This document shows positions 1-8,892 of a stretch of 64,000 nt of DNA, piece by piece. How positions within the stretch are numbered: position 1 is the first letter of the stretch; every line of letters starts with the position of its first letter. The notes below the pieces were generated by a model. That model ran no database searches. It worked only from the letters and a program-made list of their open reading frames with translations, and was not told the DNA's origin. Source of the DNA: Virgibacillus dokdonensis (GTDB lineage Bacteria; Bacillota; Bacilli; Bacillales; Amphibacillaceae); contig NZ_LT745763.1 in the NCBI RefSeq assembly GCF_900166595.1, positions 1,458,814-1,522,813 of the forward strand, written 5' to 3'. The position numbers were made by a program, and so were the translations under genes.

Positions 1-287
1 ACAAATTTAAAGGTGTGAAAAGTATAGTTTCTGGTTTAGTTACGGGAACAATCGTAATGGCAGTTGGAATGAGTGTTTTAAATTATTTTGTTTTCTTACC
101 AGCATATGCATGGTTTATGGGGTGGGAAGACATGTCAAATACTGCAATTAAATGGGGGATAGTCTCTGCGGGGATACTACCATTTAATATTATAAAAGGA
201 ATAATTGTTGGCTTGTTATTTGTCCCATTGTATGTAAAGCTACGCGCTTGGGTAGAAGAAAAGCAAGCTAAATTTGCATCCTCGTAA
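1..287 (+). CDS. ribU: Riboflavin ECF transporter S component RibU, 3' end only
   Basis: This is a 3' fragment: the reading frame is open from the left edge (first full codon at base 3), so the N-terminal half lies outside the window. The remaining 94 residues are hydrophobic, with two or three membrane segments. They contain the stretch LNYFVFLPAYAWF and the C-terminal ILPFNIIKG, which match what I recall of the end of Bacillus RibU (YpaA), the substrate-binding subunit of the riboflavin ECF importer. A GTG at base 15 is an internal codon, not the start. An FMN riboswitch would be expected upstream but cannot be seen here. A hairpin follows the stop codon. Confidence 0.8.
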   Translation, partial: KFKGVKSIVSGLVTGTIVMAVGMSVLNYFVFLPAYAWFMGWEDMSNTAIKWGIVSAGILPFNIIKGIIVGLLFVPLYVKLRAWVEEKQAKFASS

Positions 288-314
288 TCCAATTCTATTG
301 GAAATTAAAATAAC

Positions 315-362
315 AGGAGCAGTGCAGTCTATTATTTTGAATGGCTCGCACTGCTTCTTTCT
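315..362 (+). terminator. Probable terminator of ribU
   Basis: The inverted repeat AGCAGTGC/GCACTGCT (arms near 318-325 and 348-355) has a 22-base loop and is followed by a T-rich run, 28 bases after the ribU stop codon. Confidence 0.55.
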
Positions 363-486
363 TTCCTTATATGGAACTAGCGCAAGAGTTGCTATGTGCC
401 AAAGAGCCGGCTTTAAAAATGTTCTACAATTCACGAAATAAAGCGAATTTTTTTGCTTCGTATACGTTATCTAGTAAATAATGTTT

Positions 487-576
487 TATACTATATAAAA
501 GTTTAAAGGTTTAAAGTAGAAGAAAAACTACAGCTTTCCCAATAAGACTTGGCGACAAGAAGCCAGGTTTTTCTAA
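487..576 (+). repeat. Dispersed repeat A, copy 1
   Basis: This is a nearly complete copy. It starts TATACTATA, continues with an AT-rich stretch and the phrase ACTACAGCTTTC, and ends in the hairpin CTTGGC/GCCAGG followed by TTTTTCTAAT. It lies directly upstream of the RBS of the P1 peptidase gene. Confidence 0.75.
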
Positions 577-605
577 TAAAAATAATAGAAACAGAGGTGT
601 TTTAG

Positions 606-1577
606 GTGGCTTATGGGAACATAACGGATGTACCAGGGATAAAGGTAGGAAATGTTGAAAATATGGAAGCGATAACAGGGTGCTCTGTCGTTGTGGCAGA
701 AAATGGTGCGGTTTGTGGTGTAGATGTTCGAGGATCAGCGCCAGGAACAAGAGAAACAGCATTATTAGATCCTGTAAATACTGTGAATCAAGTACATGCA
801 ATTACGCTTTCTGGTGGTAGCGCGTTTGGCTTAGCCACAGCTGATGGAGTAATGCGCTATTTAGAAGAGCAAGGAATAGGTTTAGATGTTCGTGTTGCTA
901 AGGTCCCGATTGTTCCTGCAGCAATTTTATTTGATTTAGCTGTTGGTGATAGCAAGGTTCGTCCAGATAAAGAAATGGGTTACCAAGCAGCCAAACAAGC
1001 TAAAAAAGGATATTTTTCTTTTGGGAATGTTGGTGCAGGATGTGGTGCAACGGTCGGAAAAGTAGCGGGCTTCAAACATTGTATGAAGGGAGGATTAGGA
1101 AGTGCGTCAGTAGAACTTGATAATGGCATAGTTGTCGGAGCATTCGTAGCTGTAAATGCAGTTGGAGATATTAGACACCCAGACACAGGAGAAATATTAG
1201 CAGGACCAATAGATTTGGACACCCAAGAAATGATGGACAGTATTACTTATATGCAAAAACACCAAAGTCAAAAGTCTGCTGGTATGAACACGACAATTGG
1301 TGTGATAGCTACGAATGCTTTGCTTACGAAAGCAGAGGCTACCAAGATTTCACAAATAGCTCATAATGCTTTGGCAAAGACAATCTATCCTGCACATACG
1401 CAAATGGACGGTGATACGATCTTTACTTTAAGTACAGGGCAACGAAAACAATCCATTGATTTAATAGGAGCTATGGCTGTAGAAACATTGGAAGAATCCA
1501 TTGTCCAAGCAATTCTAGCAGCAGAGTCCGTTGGAGGTATTCCTGCTTATCAAACATATAAGCTGAGAAATAGGTAG
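606..1577 (+). CDS. P1 family (DmpA/NylC-like) self-processing peptidase
   Basis: This 323-residue protein belongs to the S58/P1 family of N-terminal-nucleophile hydrolases (DmpA aminopeptidase, NylC oligomer hydrolase). Typical signatures are ITDVPGIKVGN at the N-terminus, TLSGGSAFGL near residue 67 and the Asn-Thr-Thr-Ile-Gly sequence at residues 228-232. In the family the precursor is cleaved between this Asn and the first Thr, and the new N-terminal Thr is the nucleophile. The start is GTG at 606, about 8 bases after an AGAGGTG ribosome site. There is no signal peptide, so a cytoplasmic enzyme is inferred. The substrate is unknown. It stands alone, with repeat A in its leader and a hairpin after it. 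Confidence 0.85.
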   Translation: MAYGNITDVPGIKVGNVENMEAITGCSVVVAENGAVCGVDVRGSAPGTRETALLDPVNTVNQVHAITLSGGSAFGLATADGVMRYLEEQGIGLDVRVAKVPIVPAAILFDLAVGDSKVRPDKEMGYQAAKQAKKGYFSFGNVGAGCGATVGKVAGFKHCMKGGLGSASVELDNGIVVGAFVAVNAVGDIRHPDTGEILAGPIDLDTQEMMDSITYMQKHQSQKSAGMNTTIGVIATNALLTKAEATKISQIAHNALAKTIYPAHTQMDGDTIFTLSTGQRKQSIDLIGAMAVETLEESIVQAILAAESVGGIPAYQTYKLRNR

Positions 1578-1605
1578 GCTACTCCAAATAACTTGGGCTA
1601 CTAAT

Positions 1606-1636
1606 AATCAGTGGGGAATAAAAAAACCCACTGATT
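1606..1636. terminator. Hairpin after the P1 peptidase gene
   Basis: A perfect 10-bp stem (AATCAGTGGG/CCCACTGATT) has an A-rich 11-base loop and no T-run. It is probably a transcription or RNA-stability element of the gene upstream. Confidence 0.45.
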
Positions 1637-1686
1637 GTAGGTTCACTATTCTTCATGTGTTAAAATTTTTCAAGAGTATAGAGTTA

Positions 1687-1737
1687 GGGCACTAGCAATT
1701 CGTGTGTAAAAGAAGCCCACACGGATTGTTAGTGCCC
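1687..1737. terminator. Large hairpin between convergent genes
   Basis: A nearly perfect 20-bp stem (GGGCACTAGCAATTCGTGTG with its complement) has an 11-base loop. It lies between the P1 peptidase gene (plus) and the DksA-like gene (minus). A second stem, AGAAAAATGA/TCATTTTTCT at 1741-1769, overlaps the end of the DksA-like gene. Its T-rich arms on either strand fit a bidirectional terminator. Confidence 0.55.
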
Positions 1738-1759
1738 ACTAGAAAAATGAGAGTTAACG

Positions 1760-2113
1760 TCATTTTTCTCCTACTAAAAAACGTGCTGTCGGTTGTGCTT
1801 CTAGACGTTCAATTGAGATTGGTTTTCCAGACTTTTCACTTAAACCAAATGTACCCATTTCGATTTTCTGTAGCGCATCATCAATATCTTGTAATTGTTT
1901 TTCTAGCATTTGTTGTATTCCTGCTTGTTTTTCCTGTTCAAATTGTTCCGAACTCATATCTGCTGGGTGATTATCGTAATCTGCCAGCTTCTCCAAAGAT
2001 TCATTTGGTACTTTCGTAACTTTGGCTTCTATTGCTTCTTCTGTTTCTTTTTTCAACTTTAAGAGTCGTTCTTTAAACTCAAATAACTTGTCTTCAGTAA
2101 GATGTGTTTTCAT
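1760..2113 (-). CDS. TraR/DksA-family protein without zinc-finger cysteines (YteA/YocK-like)
   Basis: The protein is 117 residues, starting at the ATG at 2113, which has an AAAGGGG ribosome site; longer in-frame starts have none. An N-terminal helical, coiled-coil-like half (residues 1-55, rich in K/E/L) is followed by DYDNHPADMSSEQFEQEK and GTFGLSEKSGKPISIERLEA. These are hallmarks of the Bacillus YteA/YocK proteins related to the RNA polymerase secondary-channel factor DksA. The C4 zinc-finger cysteines are all absent; there is no cysteine in the whole protein. Its role is uncertain: general-stress or sporulation associations come from family knowledge only. It is last in the menA-menI order, 25 bases after menI. 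Confidence 0.75.
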   Translation of the reverse strand: MKTHLTEDKLFEFKERLLKLKKETEEAIEAKVTKVPNESLEKLADYDNHPADMSSEQFEQEKQAGIQQMLEKQLQDIDDALQKIEMGTFGLSEKSGKPISIERLEAQPTARFLVGEK

Positions 2114-2138
2114 TGGCGAACCCCTTTCAAGCCTTGGA

Positions 2139-2525
2139 TTATTTTTCTTTGGTAATAACACCAATGGTGCATCGAGAAACGCATAAGAGCCAATTTTCTG
2201 CATCGGTAATTTTTATTTCCCAGACCATCGTTGACTTGCCAATGTGTATCGGAAGTGCTGTAGCTGTAACCTCCCCATTTTTAATGCTTCGAATATGGTT
2301 AGCGTTAATTTCTATTCCGAAAACGGCTTGCGTTTGGAGGTCAGCATGCAAACTCGCCCCAATACTAGCAGCTGATTCTGCTAATGCAACGGAGGCACCT
2401 CCGTGTAAATATCCAAATGGTTGGCGTGTTCGCTTATCGACTGGCATGGTAAGCTGTACTTTTTCCTTCGTCATTGTTACTGTCTCAATTCCAAGTGCTT
2501 CCATTAGTGTATTCGGGTAAGCCAT
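2139..2525 (-). CDS. menI: 1,4-dihydroxy-2-naphthoyl-CoA thioesterase (hotdog fold)
   Basis: This 128-residue PaaI-type hotdog thioesterase resembles E. coli YdiI/MenI and Bacillus YuxO. The family motif LHGGASVALAES is at residues 40-51, with Glu50 as the expected catalytic residue, followed by EINANHIRS and ALPIHIGKS. The reaction is hydrolysis of DHNA-CoA to DHNA, the step between MenB and MenA. It starts at the ATG at 2525, 15 bases downstream of menA on the same strand, opposite menFDHB. This context strongly supports the menaquinone role over a generic acyl-CoA thioesterase. Confidence 0.85.
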   Translation of the reverse strand: MAYPNTLMEALGIETVTMTKEKVQLTMPVDKRTRQPFGYLHGGASVALAESAASIGASLHADLQTQAVFGIEINANHIRSIKNGEVTATALPIHIGKSTMVWEIKITDAENWLLCVSRCTIGVITKEK

Positions 2526-2540
2526 GTATTTTAGTACCTC

Positions 2541-3479
2541 CTAATTCACAAACGTACTGATAAATAATGAAATTCCTAATAAAATCCCATAAATGGAATT
2601 AGTTTTACCCGTTGCAGCCATTGCTGGCATCATTTCAAGTGGTTGCGTTTTACCTTTAAATTTTAGGATAACATCTACAGCTTTAATTGCCCCAATAAAG
2701 GTAATCAATGACCATATTGGAAAAATGTTTTCGATAATAAGCCATGCGGTTATTACGAAGGCAACTATAAACATCATTCCTAGAAACACGATAGCATTCT
2801 TTCTCCCTAATAAAATTGCTAATGTTTTGCGTCCGTTTTCCTTATCATTTTCTAGGTCTCTAATGTTGTTAGAAAGTAAGATAGCGCCGATGAAAATCGC
2901 AATTGGAATGGAAGCAAACAACACTTCTGCAGTAATGGTTTTTGTTTGAATGTAATAACTAATTCCGATAATCACAGTTCCCATCAAGAATCCTGAAAAT
3001 AATTCACCTAATGGAGTATAGGCAATGGGTAAAGGACCTCCTGTATATAAATATCCGAAAAGCATACATATTAAACCAATAACTGCAATCCACCAGCTTG
3101 AAGTTGCACTAATATAAAGACCAAGTAGCATTGCCATTCCAAAAAAGGTTAATGCCAAGCTTAGTACTGTTCTCGGTTTAATACCATCTCGTACGATTGT
3201 ACCCCCAATACCAACGGAACCTTCATTATCAAGACCTTTTACAAAGTCATAATACTCATTAAACATGTTTGTCGCCGCTTGAATAAGCATAGAAGCAATT
3301 AGCATGGCGAAGAAAAGTAGTAGATTCATATGCCCTTCATGAAAAGCAAGCATTGAGCCAACAAATACTGGTACGAATGAAGCAGTTAATGTGTGAGGAC
3401 GTAATAACCTCCACCATATTTGTAAACCATCCCTTTCATTGAGCGCTTGTTTTACGGTTACTTTATTAGATGCATGCAT
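2541..3479 (-). CDS. menA: 1,4-dihydroxy-2-naphthoate prenyltransferase MenA
   Basis: This 312-residue UbiA-family membrane protein transfers the polyprenyl chain to DHNA to form demethylmenaquinone. The first aspartate-rich motif is NEYYDFVKGLD (residues 74-84), followed by GIGGTIVRDG. The second is NNIRDLENDKENGRKT (204-219). About eight or nine hydrophobic segments are visible. The ATG at 3479 follows an AAAGGGAGGGGG ribosome site. It is divergent from menF across a 217-bp region and leads menI and the DksA-like gene. Bacillus menA is usually about 311 residues, so the length is normal. Confidence 0.93.
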   Translation of the reverse strand: MHASNKVTVKQALNERDGLQIWWRLLRPHTLTASFVPVFVGSMLAFHEGHMNLLLFFAMLIASMLIQAATNMFNEYYDFVKGLDNEGSVGIGGTIVRDGIKPRTVLSLALTFFGMAMLLGLYISATSSWWIAVIGLICMLFGYLYTGGPLPIAYTPLGELFSGFLMGTVIIGISYYIQTKTITAEVLFASIPIAIFIGAILLSNNIRDLENDKENGRKTLAILLGRKNAIVFLGMMFIVAFVITAWLIIENIFPIWSLITFIGAIKAVDVILKFKGKTQPLEMMPAMAATGKTNSIYGILLGISLFISTFVN

Positions 3480-3622
3480 ATATTTTTCCCCCTCCCTTTA
3501 TTTGATGCAATATATTGGTAGTATCATAGACCTAACACTCGTTTTGTTAAGACGCCTGGAACATGAATCATATTAATTCTATGGAAATTACGATATAGTG
3601 TCAACGCTTGCGATTGATTTCC

Positions 3623-3651
3623 TTGAGAATAACCGAAAAAGAGAATAAAAT
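3623..3651 (+). promoter_or_regulatory. Probable sigma-A promoter of menFDHB
   Basis: TTGAGA and TAAAAT are separated by exactly 17 bases, placing the transcription start about 40 bases before menF. No operator was recognised. Confidence 0.6.
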
Positions 3652-3696
3652 GAAGTAGAAAGTTTGTCATTGTGAGTGTAACGGAGGTTAATTGAA

Positions 3697-5091
3697 ATGA
3701 TAGAAGTACAGGGTCAGCAAGTTGAAGAACTTTTGCGTGAGGCTATTAACCAGATGGGATTAAAGCAAAGGACACAACTTGTAAGTATTACGAAACGAGT
3801 AGAAGCACAAGATCCCGTTCTCTTCTTTGCATCTGCTGCAAAGTTAAATAAAGAGCGTTGTTTTTGGATGAGTACAAAGGATGCATTTTCCATTGTCGGT
3901 GTTGGAAATGTGTTTGAAATAAATGCGAACGAAGATCGTTTTCAATATATAGAAGAAACATGGAAAAAATTATTAGATGATGTATGGGTTTATAATCCAT
4001 TTAAAGCTCCAGGAACAGGGTTAGTGACTCTAGGTGGGCTAGACTTTGACCCAAAGAAACCTAGAACGGATCTGTGGAATGATTTTCCAAGACTTCAATT
4101 TAAAATCCCAGAATATATATTGACGAAAAATAATAGTGATTTCTATTTAACGATAAACATAAAAGTATGCAAAGACGATCATCCGATTCAGCTATTGAAA
4201 GCGATAGAAGCTGTGGAGACAAAGTTGTTTCAAACTGTAAAAGAGCAGCTTGACTTACCCAAAATTATTCATAAAAAGGTGATTGCTCCAGAACAATGGA
4301 AAAAAACGGTTCAAAGAGCGAAGCAAGAGATTCAACAAAAGCAAATGGATAAAATTGTACTTGCAAGAGAAATGCGACTTACGTTTAGTAAGCAAGTTGA
4401 TATTAGTCAAATGCTAAGTGATTTAATTGATAAACAATCTAATAGTTATATTTTTGCTTTTGAACAAAGTGATAAAAGTTGCTTTGTAGGCGCTACTCCC
4501 GAACGACTTGTAAGGATAGAGAAAAAGGAGTTGTTATCCACCTGTTTAGCAGGAACTGCTCCAAGAGGCGCTACAGTGGAGGAAGATCAACGAATTGCTG
4601 CTACGCTTTTCCACGATCCTAAAAATAGAGAAGAACATGACTTTGTTGTGCAGATGATAAAGCAAGGCATTAATAAGTATTGTACAGATGTGCAAATACC
4701 AGATATACCAGTAGTTTATCCATTAAAAAATTTACAGCACTTATATACACCTGTTACGGGAATACTTAAAGATGGTTATACTATTTTTAATGTCATTAAA
4801 GAATTGCACCCCACTCCTGCATTAGGGGGAGTTCCCAGAGATTTGTCTATGACTTTTATCCGAAATAATGAGCGGCTAGATCGTGGTTGGTATGGCGCAC
4901 CAGTCGGTTGGTTAGACAGTAATGAATATGGGGAATTTGCTGTAGCTATTCGTTCAGCATTAATCCAAGATGATGAAGCTTCTTTATTTGCTGGCTGTGG
5001 AATCGTGAAGGACTCAGATCCAGAAGAAGAATTTGCGGAAACTGAAATAAAATTTTCACCAATGCTGACTGTTTTAGGAGGACAAGCATGA
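3697..5091 (+). CDS. menF: Isochorismate synthase MenF
   Basis: This 464-residue chorismate-utilising enzyme converts chorismate to isochorismate, the first committed step of menaquinone synthesis. Conserved blocks of the anthranilate/isochorismate synthase fold are KIVLARE (219-225), FVGATPERL, CLAGTAPRG, the EEHDFVV block, HPTPALGG (from 371), YGAPVGW and the C-terminal GCGIVKDSDPEEEF with ETEIKFSPML. The start is the ATG at 3697 behind GGAGG. The stop overlaps the menD start (ATGA), so the two are translationally coupled. Its neighbours exclude a siderophore (DhbC/EntC) role. Confidence 0.93.
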   Translation: MIEVQGQQVEELLREAINQMGLKQRTQLVSITKRVEAQDPVLFFASAAKLNKERCFWMSTKDAFSIVGVGNVFEINANEDRFQYIEETWKKLLDDVWVYNPFKAPGTGLVTLGGLDFDPKKPRTDLWNDFPRLQFKIPEYILTKNNSDFYLTINIKVCKDDHPIQLLKAIEAVETKLFQTVKEQLDLPKIIHKKVIAPEQWKKTVQRAKQEIQQKQMDKIVLAREMRLTFSKQVDISQMLSDLIDKQSNSYIFAFEQSDKSCFVGATPERLVRIEKKELLSTCLAGTAPRGATVEEDQRIAATLFHDPKNREEHDFVVQMIKQGINKYCTDVQIPDIPVVYPLKNLQHLYTPVTGILKDGYTIFNVIKELHPTPALGGVPRDLSMTFIRNNERLDRGWYGAPVGWLDSNEYGEFAVAIRSALIQDDEASLFAGCGIVKDSDPEEEFAETEIKFSPMLTVLGGQA

Positions 5092-6836
5092 ACCATACAG
5101 AAGTTTTGACGCGATACGTGACGAATTTTGTAAATGAATTAGTTGTTAATGGTTTGACAGACGCTGTTATTTCTCCTGGATCTAGATCCACGCCATTAGC
5201 GTTAACACTGGCTGAGCATAAAGAAATAAAGGATTGGGTTATTATTGATGAAAGGTCGGCTGCTTTTTTTGCGTTAGGACTTGCGAAAAAAACGAAACGT
5301 CCTGTTGTACTTGTTTGTACTTCTGGAACAGCGACAGCCAATTATTATCCTGCAATTGTGGAAGCCTATCATAGTCGAGTTCCACTCATCGTGTTAACTG
5401 CTGACAGGCCACATGAATTAAGAGGAATAGGCGCGCCTCAAGCAATTGATCAAATAAAAATGTATGGAGATTTTGTGAAATGGTTTCACGAAATGGCACT
5501 TCCAGAAGCAGGAACTGCCATGCTACATTATGTGCGAAATAAAGCGGCAAGCGCTTACCATATCGCGAAGGAAGGAAATCAGGGAGTTGTTCACTTGAAT
5601 TTTCCTTTTCGTGAACCATTAATGGTGGATTTTAGTCTTAATGATGTATGGGAAATAAATGATATTTCCTGTACAAGTCCCATATTACCGACGTTTGAAG
5701 GGAAAAAGCATTTGTCTAAACAGCAAGTGGAAGAAATTTTGCGTCAATTAGCAGGTAAACAAAGAGGGGTTATTGTATGCGGACCGCAAACAGATTTGCA
5801 TTTTCCAGTTGCGGTTACGAAGCTTGCTGAGAAGTGGGGACTTCCTATTTTAGCTGACCCTTTATCGCAAGTTCGATCTGGGGCTCATGTTTCTGATGTA
5901 ATTATTGAAGGATATGATGCGCTACTGCGTAATAAAACCATTCGGGAAAAACTAAAGCCTGATTTTATTATTCGTTTTGGAGCCATGCCTGTTTCGAAAG
6001 CCTATTCTTTCTATGTGAAGCAACACCAGGATGCACTTCAAATGGTCGTTGAAAATGATGAAGGTTTCCGCGAACCAACCAATAATCCGACGACGTTTAT
6101 TTTTGCAGAACCAACTACTTATTGTGAGGCTTTAGCAGATGCAGGGACTGAAACTACATCAAAAGAATGGTTGCAATTGTGGAAGCAATTTAACGACATT
6201 GCGAAGATGCATTTAAATGACCAATCAGATATTGAAATTAGAGAAGGGGAAGCGATTCGTGCTGTCATGGATTCAACTCCAAACCAGAGCACAATTTTTG
6301 TAGGCAACAGTATGGCAATTCGTGATTTAGATTCGTTCTTTTGGAAAACAGATAAACAAATAGAAGTGCTTGCCAATCGAGGGGCAAATGGTATTGATGG
6401 TGTTGTATCTTCTGGTTTAGGCGCTTGTGCGGCTGGGGTAAGAGTTACGCTTGTATTAGGCGATTTATCTTTTTTTCATGATATGAATGGGCTGCATGCG
6501 GCGATGCATTACCAATTGCCATTGACTATTTTATTAATTAATAATAATGGTGGTGGAATATTTTCCTTTTTATCGCAGGCTGATGATAAAAAACATTTTG
6601 AAGCTTTATTCGGTACACCTTTACATATCGATTTCAAGTATGTTGTTCATATGTATGGAGGTTATTATGTGCATGCAAAAACAGAAGCGGATGTGAAGCA
6701 GAAACTCATTGAAAGTTACAACAGAGAAGGTCTGTCCGTAATTGAAGTGAAAACAAATAGAGACATGAATGCCAACTGGCACAAAACGAAATGGCAGGCC
6801 ATTGAACAGGAAATTTTGGAGGAGAGGAATAGATAG
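5088..6836 (+). CDS. menD: SEPHCHC synthase MenD (ThDP-dependent)
   Basis: This 582-residue thiamine-diphosphate enzyme condenses isochorismate with 2-oxoglutarate, releasing CO2 and giving SEPHCHC. The N-terminal domain has VISPGSRSTPLAL and Glu55 (in DERSAAF), the ThDP-activating glutamate. The central region carries VVCTSGTA and PLIVLTADRP. The C-terminal ThDP/Mg motif starts GDLSFFHDMN (458-467) and runs to NNNGGGIFS. Length is typical (about 580). It overlaps menF by 4 bases and menH by 1 base, within a tightly packed operon. Confidence 0.95.
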   Translation: MNHTEVLTRYVTNFVNELVVNGLTDAVISPGSRSTPLALTLAEHKEIKDWVIIDERSAAFFALGLAKKTKRPVVLVCTSGTATANYYPAIVEAYHSRVPLIVLTADRPHELRGIGAPQAIDQIKMYGDFVKWFHEMALPEAGTAMLHYVRNKAASAYHIAKEGNQGVVHLNFPFREPLMVDFSLNDVWEINDISCTSPILPTFEGKKHLSKQQVEEILRQLAGKQRGVIVCGPQTDLHFPVAVTKLAEKWGLPILADPLSQVRSGAHVSDVIIEGYDALLRNKTIREKLKPDFIIRFGAMPVSKAYSFYVKQHQDALQMVVENDEGFREPTNNPTTFIFAEPTTYCEALADAGTETTSKEWLQLWKQFNDIAKMHLNDQSDIEIREGEAIRAVMDSTPNQSTIFVGNSMAIRDLDSFFWKTDKQIEVLANRGANGIDGVVSSGLGACAAGVRVTLVLGDLSFFHDMNGLHAAMHYQLPLTILLINNNGGGIFSFLSQADDKKHFEALFGTPLHIDFKYVVHMYGGYYVHAKTEADVKQKLIESYNREGLSVIEVKTNRDMNANWHKTKWQAIEQEILEERNR

Positions 6837-7636
6837 TGTACTTTTCCACAAATGATGCTACGTATTGGTATGAAATAGATGGCGAAGGATATCCCCTTGT
6901 TTTATTACATGGATTTACGGGTAGTAGTGAAACGTGGCAACCATTTATAACGAAATGGAAGCAAGAATGGCAAGTTATCACGATTGACCTTCCAGGACAT
7001 GGAAAGACGAACGCGAAACATAAATCCATGGAAGCATGCTGTAGAGATATTGCTTCACTATTGCAATATTTACAGCTTGAACCTGTTCATCTGCTTGGTT
7101 ATTCTATGGGCGGAAGAACAGCCATTGCATTTGCAATAAGTTATCCTGAATGGGTCAATGGTATTATATTAGAAAGTACTTCTCCAGGTCTTGAAGATTT
7201 ACTAGAGCGGCAAAAACGAAAACAAGCAGATGATGAATTAGCAAAGAAAATAGAACAAAAAGGTCTAGCATGGTTTGTTTCCTATTGGGAAAACATCCCC
7301 CTATTTTCTACGCAACAAAAAATGTCCACCAATAATCAAACCAGAATTCGAAAAGAACGCATGCGTCAATCTGCTGTTGGTCTTGCTGATTCCCTCCGCT
7401 TTATGGGGACAGGTACACAGCGGTCCTATTGGAATGAATTAGCTTCCATGGATAAGCCTGCTTTTCTAATAACTGGTGAGTTAGATCAAAAGTATTGTGT
7501 TATTATGGAGAAAATGTCTCGCATCTTGCCAAATGCAGTGCATCATATGGTTCCTGATGCTGGACATGCAATTCACGTGGAGAAACCGAATATTTTTGGT
7601 AAAATAGTAAGTAGACATTTAGAAAGTTTAACATAA
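6836..7636 (+). CDS. menH: SHCHC synthase MenH (alpha/beta hydrolase)
   Basis: This 266-residue alpha/beta-hydrolase eliminates pyruvate from SEPHCHC to give [17 protein letters not shown] forms the oxyanion region, GYSMGG contains the nucleophile Ser90, and [11 protein letters not shown] carries the catalytic His244. The acid is probably the Asp in TGELDQKY. The GTG start at 6836 shares its G with the menD TAG stop. An alternative downstream start cannot be excluded, but the N-terminus matches the family (YEIDGEG). Operon position supports MenH rather than another hydrolase. Confidence 0.88.
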   Translation: MYFSTNDATYWYEIDGEGYPLVLLHGFTGSSETWQPFITKWKQEWQVITIDLPGHGKTNAKHKSMEACCRDIASLLQYLQLEPVHLLGYSMGGRTAIAFAISYPEWVNGIILESTSPGLEDLLERQKRKQADDELAKKIEQKGLAWFVSYWENIPLFSTQQKMSTNNQTRIRKERMRQSAVGLADSLRFMGTGTQRSYWNELASMDKPAFLITGELDQKYCVIMEKMSRILPNAVHHMVPDAGHAIHVEKPNIFGKIVSRHLESLT

Positions 7637-7673
7637 AATGTCTGCTTACATACATTTTAAAGGAGGAAGTATC

Positions 7674-8492
7674 GTGGCAGTACAATGGGAAAAAGTAAGA
7701 GATTATGAAGAAATTTTTTATGAAAAATATAATGGCATCGCTAAGGTAACGATCAATCGCCCTGAAAAGCGAAATGCGTTTACTCCATTAACTGTAAATG
7801 AAATGATTGATGCATTTGCGGATGCGAGAGATGATTCTGACATTGGTGCAATTATTTTAGCAGGAGAAGGGGACAAGGCGTTTTGTTCAGGTGGTGACCA
7901 ATCAGTACGTGGGCATGGTGGTTATGTAGGTAGTGACCAAGTGCCAAGATTGAATGTATTAGACTTGCAACGCTTAATTCGTACAATTCCAAAACCGGTA
8001 GTTGCTATGGTGTCTGGGTATGCTATTGGCGGTGGACATGTCTTGCACGTCGTGTGTGATTTAACGATTGCTGCAGACAATGCTATTTTTGGACAAACTG
8101 GTCCGAAAGTAGGTAGTTTTGACGCTGGTTATGGCGCTGGCTTGCTTGCTAGAATGGTCGGTCATAAGCGTGCAAGAGAAATTTGGTACTTATGCCGTCA
8201 ATACAATGCTGAGGAAGCTTATGAGATGGGTTTAGTTAATACAGTTGTATCATTGGAAAAATTAGAAGAAGAGACGATTCAATGGTGTGAGGAAATGTTA
8301 TCCAAATCTCCAACTGCATTGCGTTTCCTAAAAGCTTCCTTTAATGCAGATACAGATGGGCTAGCTGGACTCCAACAAATGGGCGGCGATGCAACGCTGC
8401 TTTACTACACAACAGAAGAAGCAAAAGAAGGAAGAGATGCTTTTAAAGAAAAAAGGCAGCCAAACTTTAAAAAGTTTCCTCGCTTTCCTTAA
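7674..8492 (+). CDS. menB: 1,4-dihydroxy-2-naphthoyl-CoA synthase MenB
   Basis: This 272-residue crotonase-fold enzyme performs the Dieckmann-type ring closure of o-succinylbenzoyl-CoA to DHNA-CoA. I chose the GTG at 7674 because it follows a strong AAAGGAGGA site and gives the family length of 271-272. An in-frame ATG at 7638 lacks an RBS. Diagnostic blocks are [51 protein letters not shown] and the C-terminal [14 protein letters not shown]. It is the last gene of the menFDHB unit. Confidence 0.95.
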   Translation: MAVQWEKVRDYEEIFYEKYNGIAKVTINRPEKRNAFTPLTVNEMIDAFADARDDSDIGAIILAGEGDKAFCSGGDQSVRGHGGYVGSDQVPRLNVLDLQRLIRTIPKPVVAMVSGYAIGGGHVLHVVCDLTIAADNAIFGQTGPKVGSFDAGYGAGLLARMVGHKRAREIWYLCRQYNAEEAYEMGLVNTVVSLEKLEEETIQWCEEMLSKSPTALRFLKASFNADTDGLAGLQQMGGDATLLYYTTEEAKEGRDAFKEKRQPNFKKFPRFP

Positions 8493-8570
8493 TTTAAAAA
8501 CTGTTTTAAAGGAAGTAGCTGAAGTAAATGTATAATTCTAAGCTTCTTACATATGTTCGCCATGTAAAAT

Positions 8571-8645
8571 GTGCTGTAAGGCTCTACTTTTAGAATAGAT
8601 AACAAGATTTATATAACACTTTAAGTAGGAGCTAACAGAGCGCAC
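8571..8645. repeat. Imperfect long hairpin (repeat D, copy 1)
   Basis: The arms GTGCTGTAAGGCTCTACTT and AAGTAGGAGCTAACAGAGCGC pair with one bulge. The core GCTGTAAG(G/A)CTC is shared with the hairpin at 32668-32742. It occupies most of the menB-menE gap. Confidence 0.45.
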
Positions 8646-8731
8646 AAAAAGTTTTTAATTAACTCTTGCGGTATTCAATAGCATGAAGTAATGGTCGGAA
8701 TTACCGAAGGTAGGTTCGTTTTCTACTGCTA

Positions 8732-8774
8732 TACAAAAAGTCTTTGCTCCAATCCTAAGCAAAGGCTTTTTGTA
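8732..8774 (+). terminator. Terminator after menB
   Basis: A 17-bp stem (TACAAAAAGTCTTTGCT with AGCAAAGGCTTTTTGTA, one G-T pair) and its T-rich arm separate menB from menE. The 390-bp gap 8493-8892 otherwise holds only the D hairpin and no gene. Confidence 0.75.
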
Positions 8775-8892
8775 CTATCAGGAAACTGGTTATGGCTTAC
8801 AGATATGAACCAGTTACTATGAAAGTAACTATCTATTTGAATAATAATTTTGTAGCCGTTTCTCTAATGCAAAATGAAAAGAGGTGTTAAAT

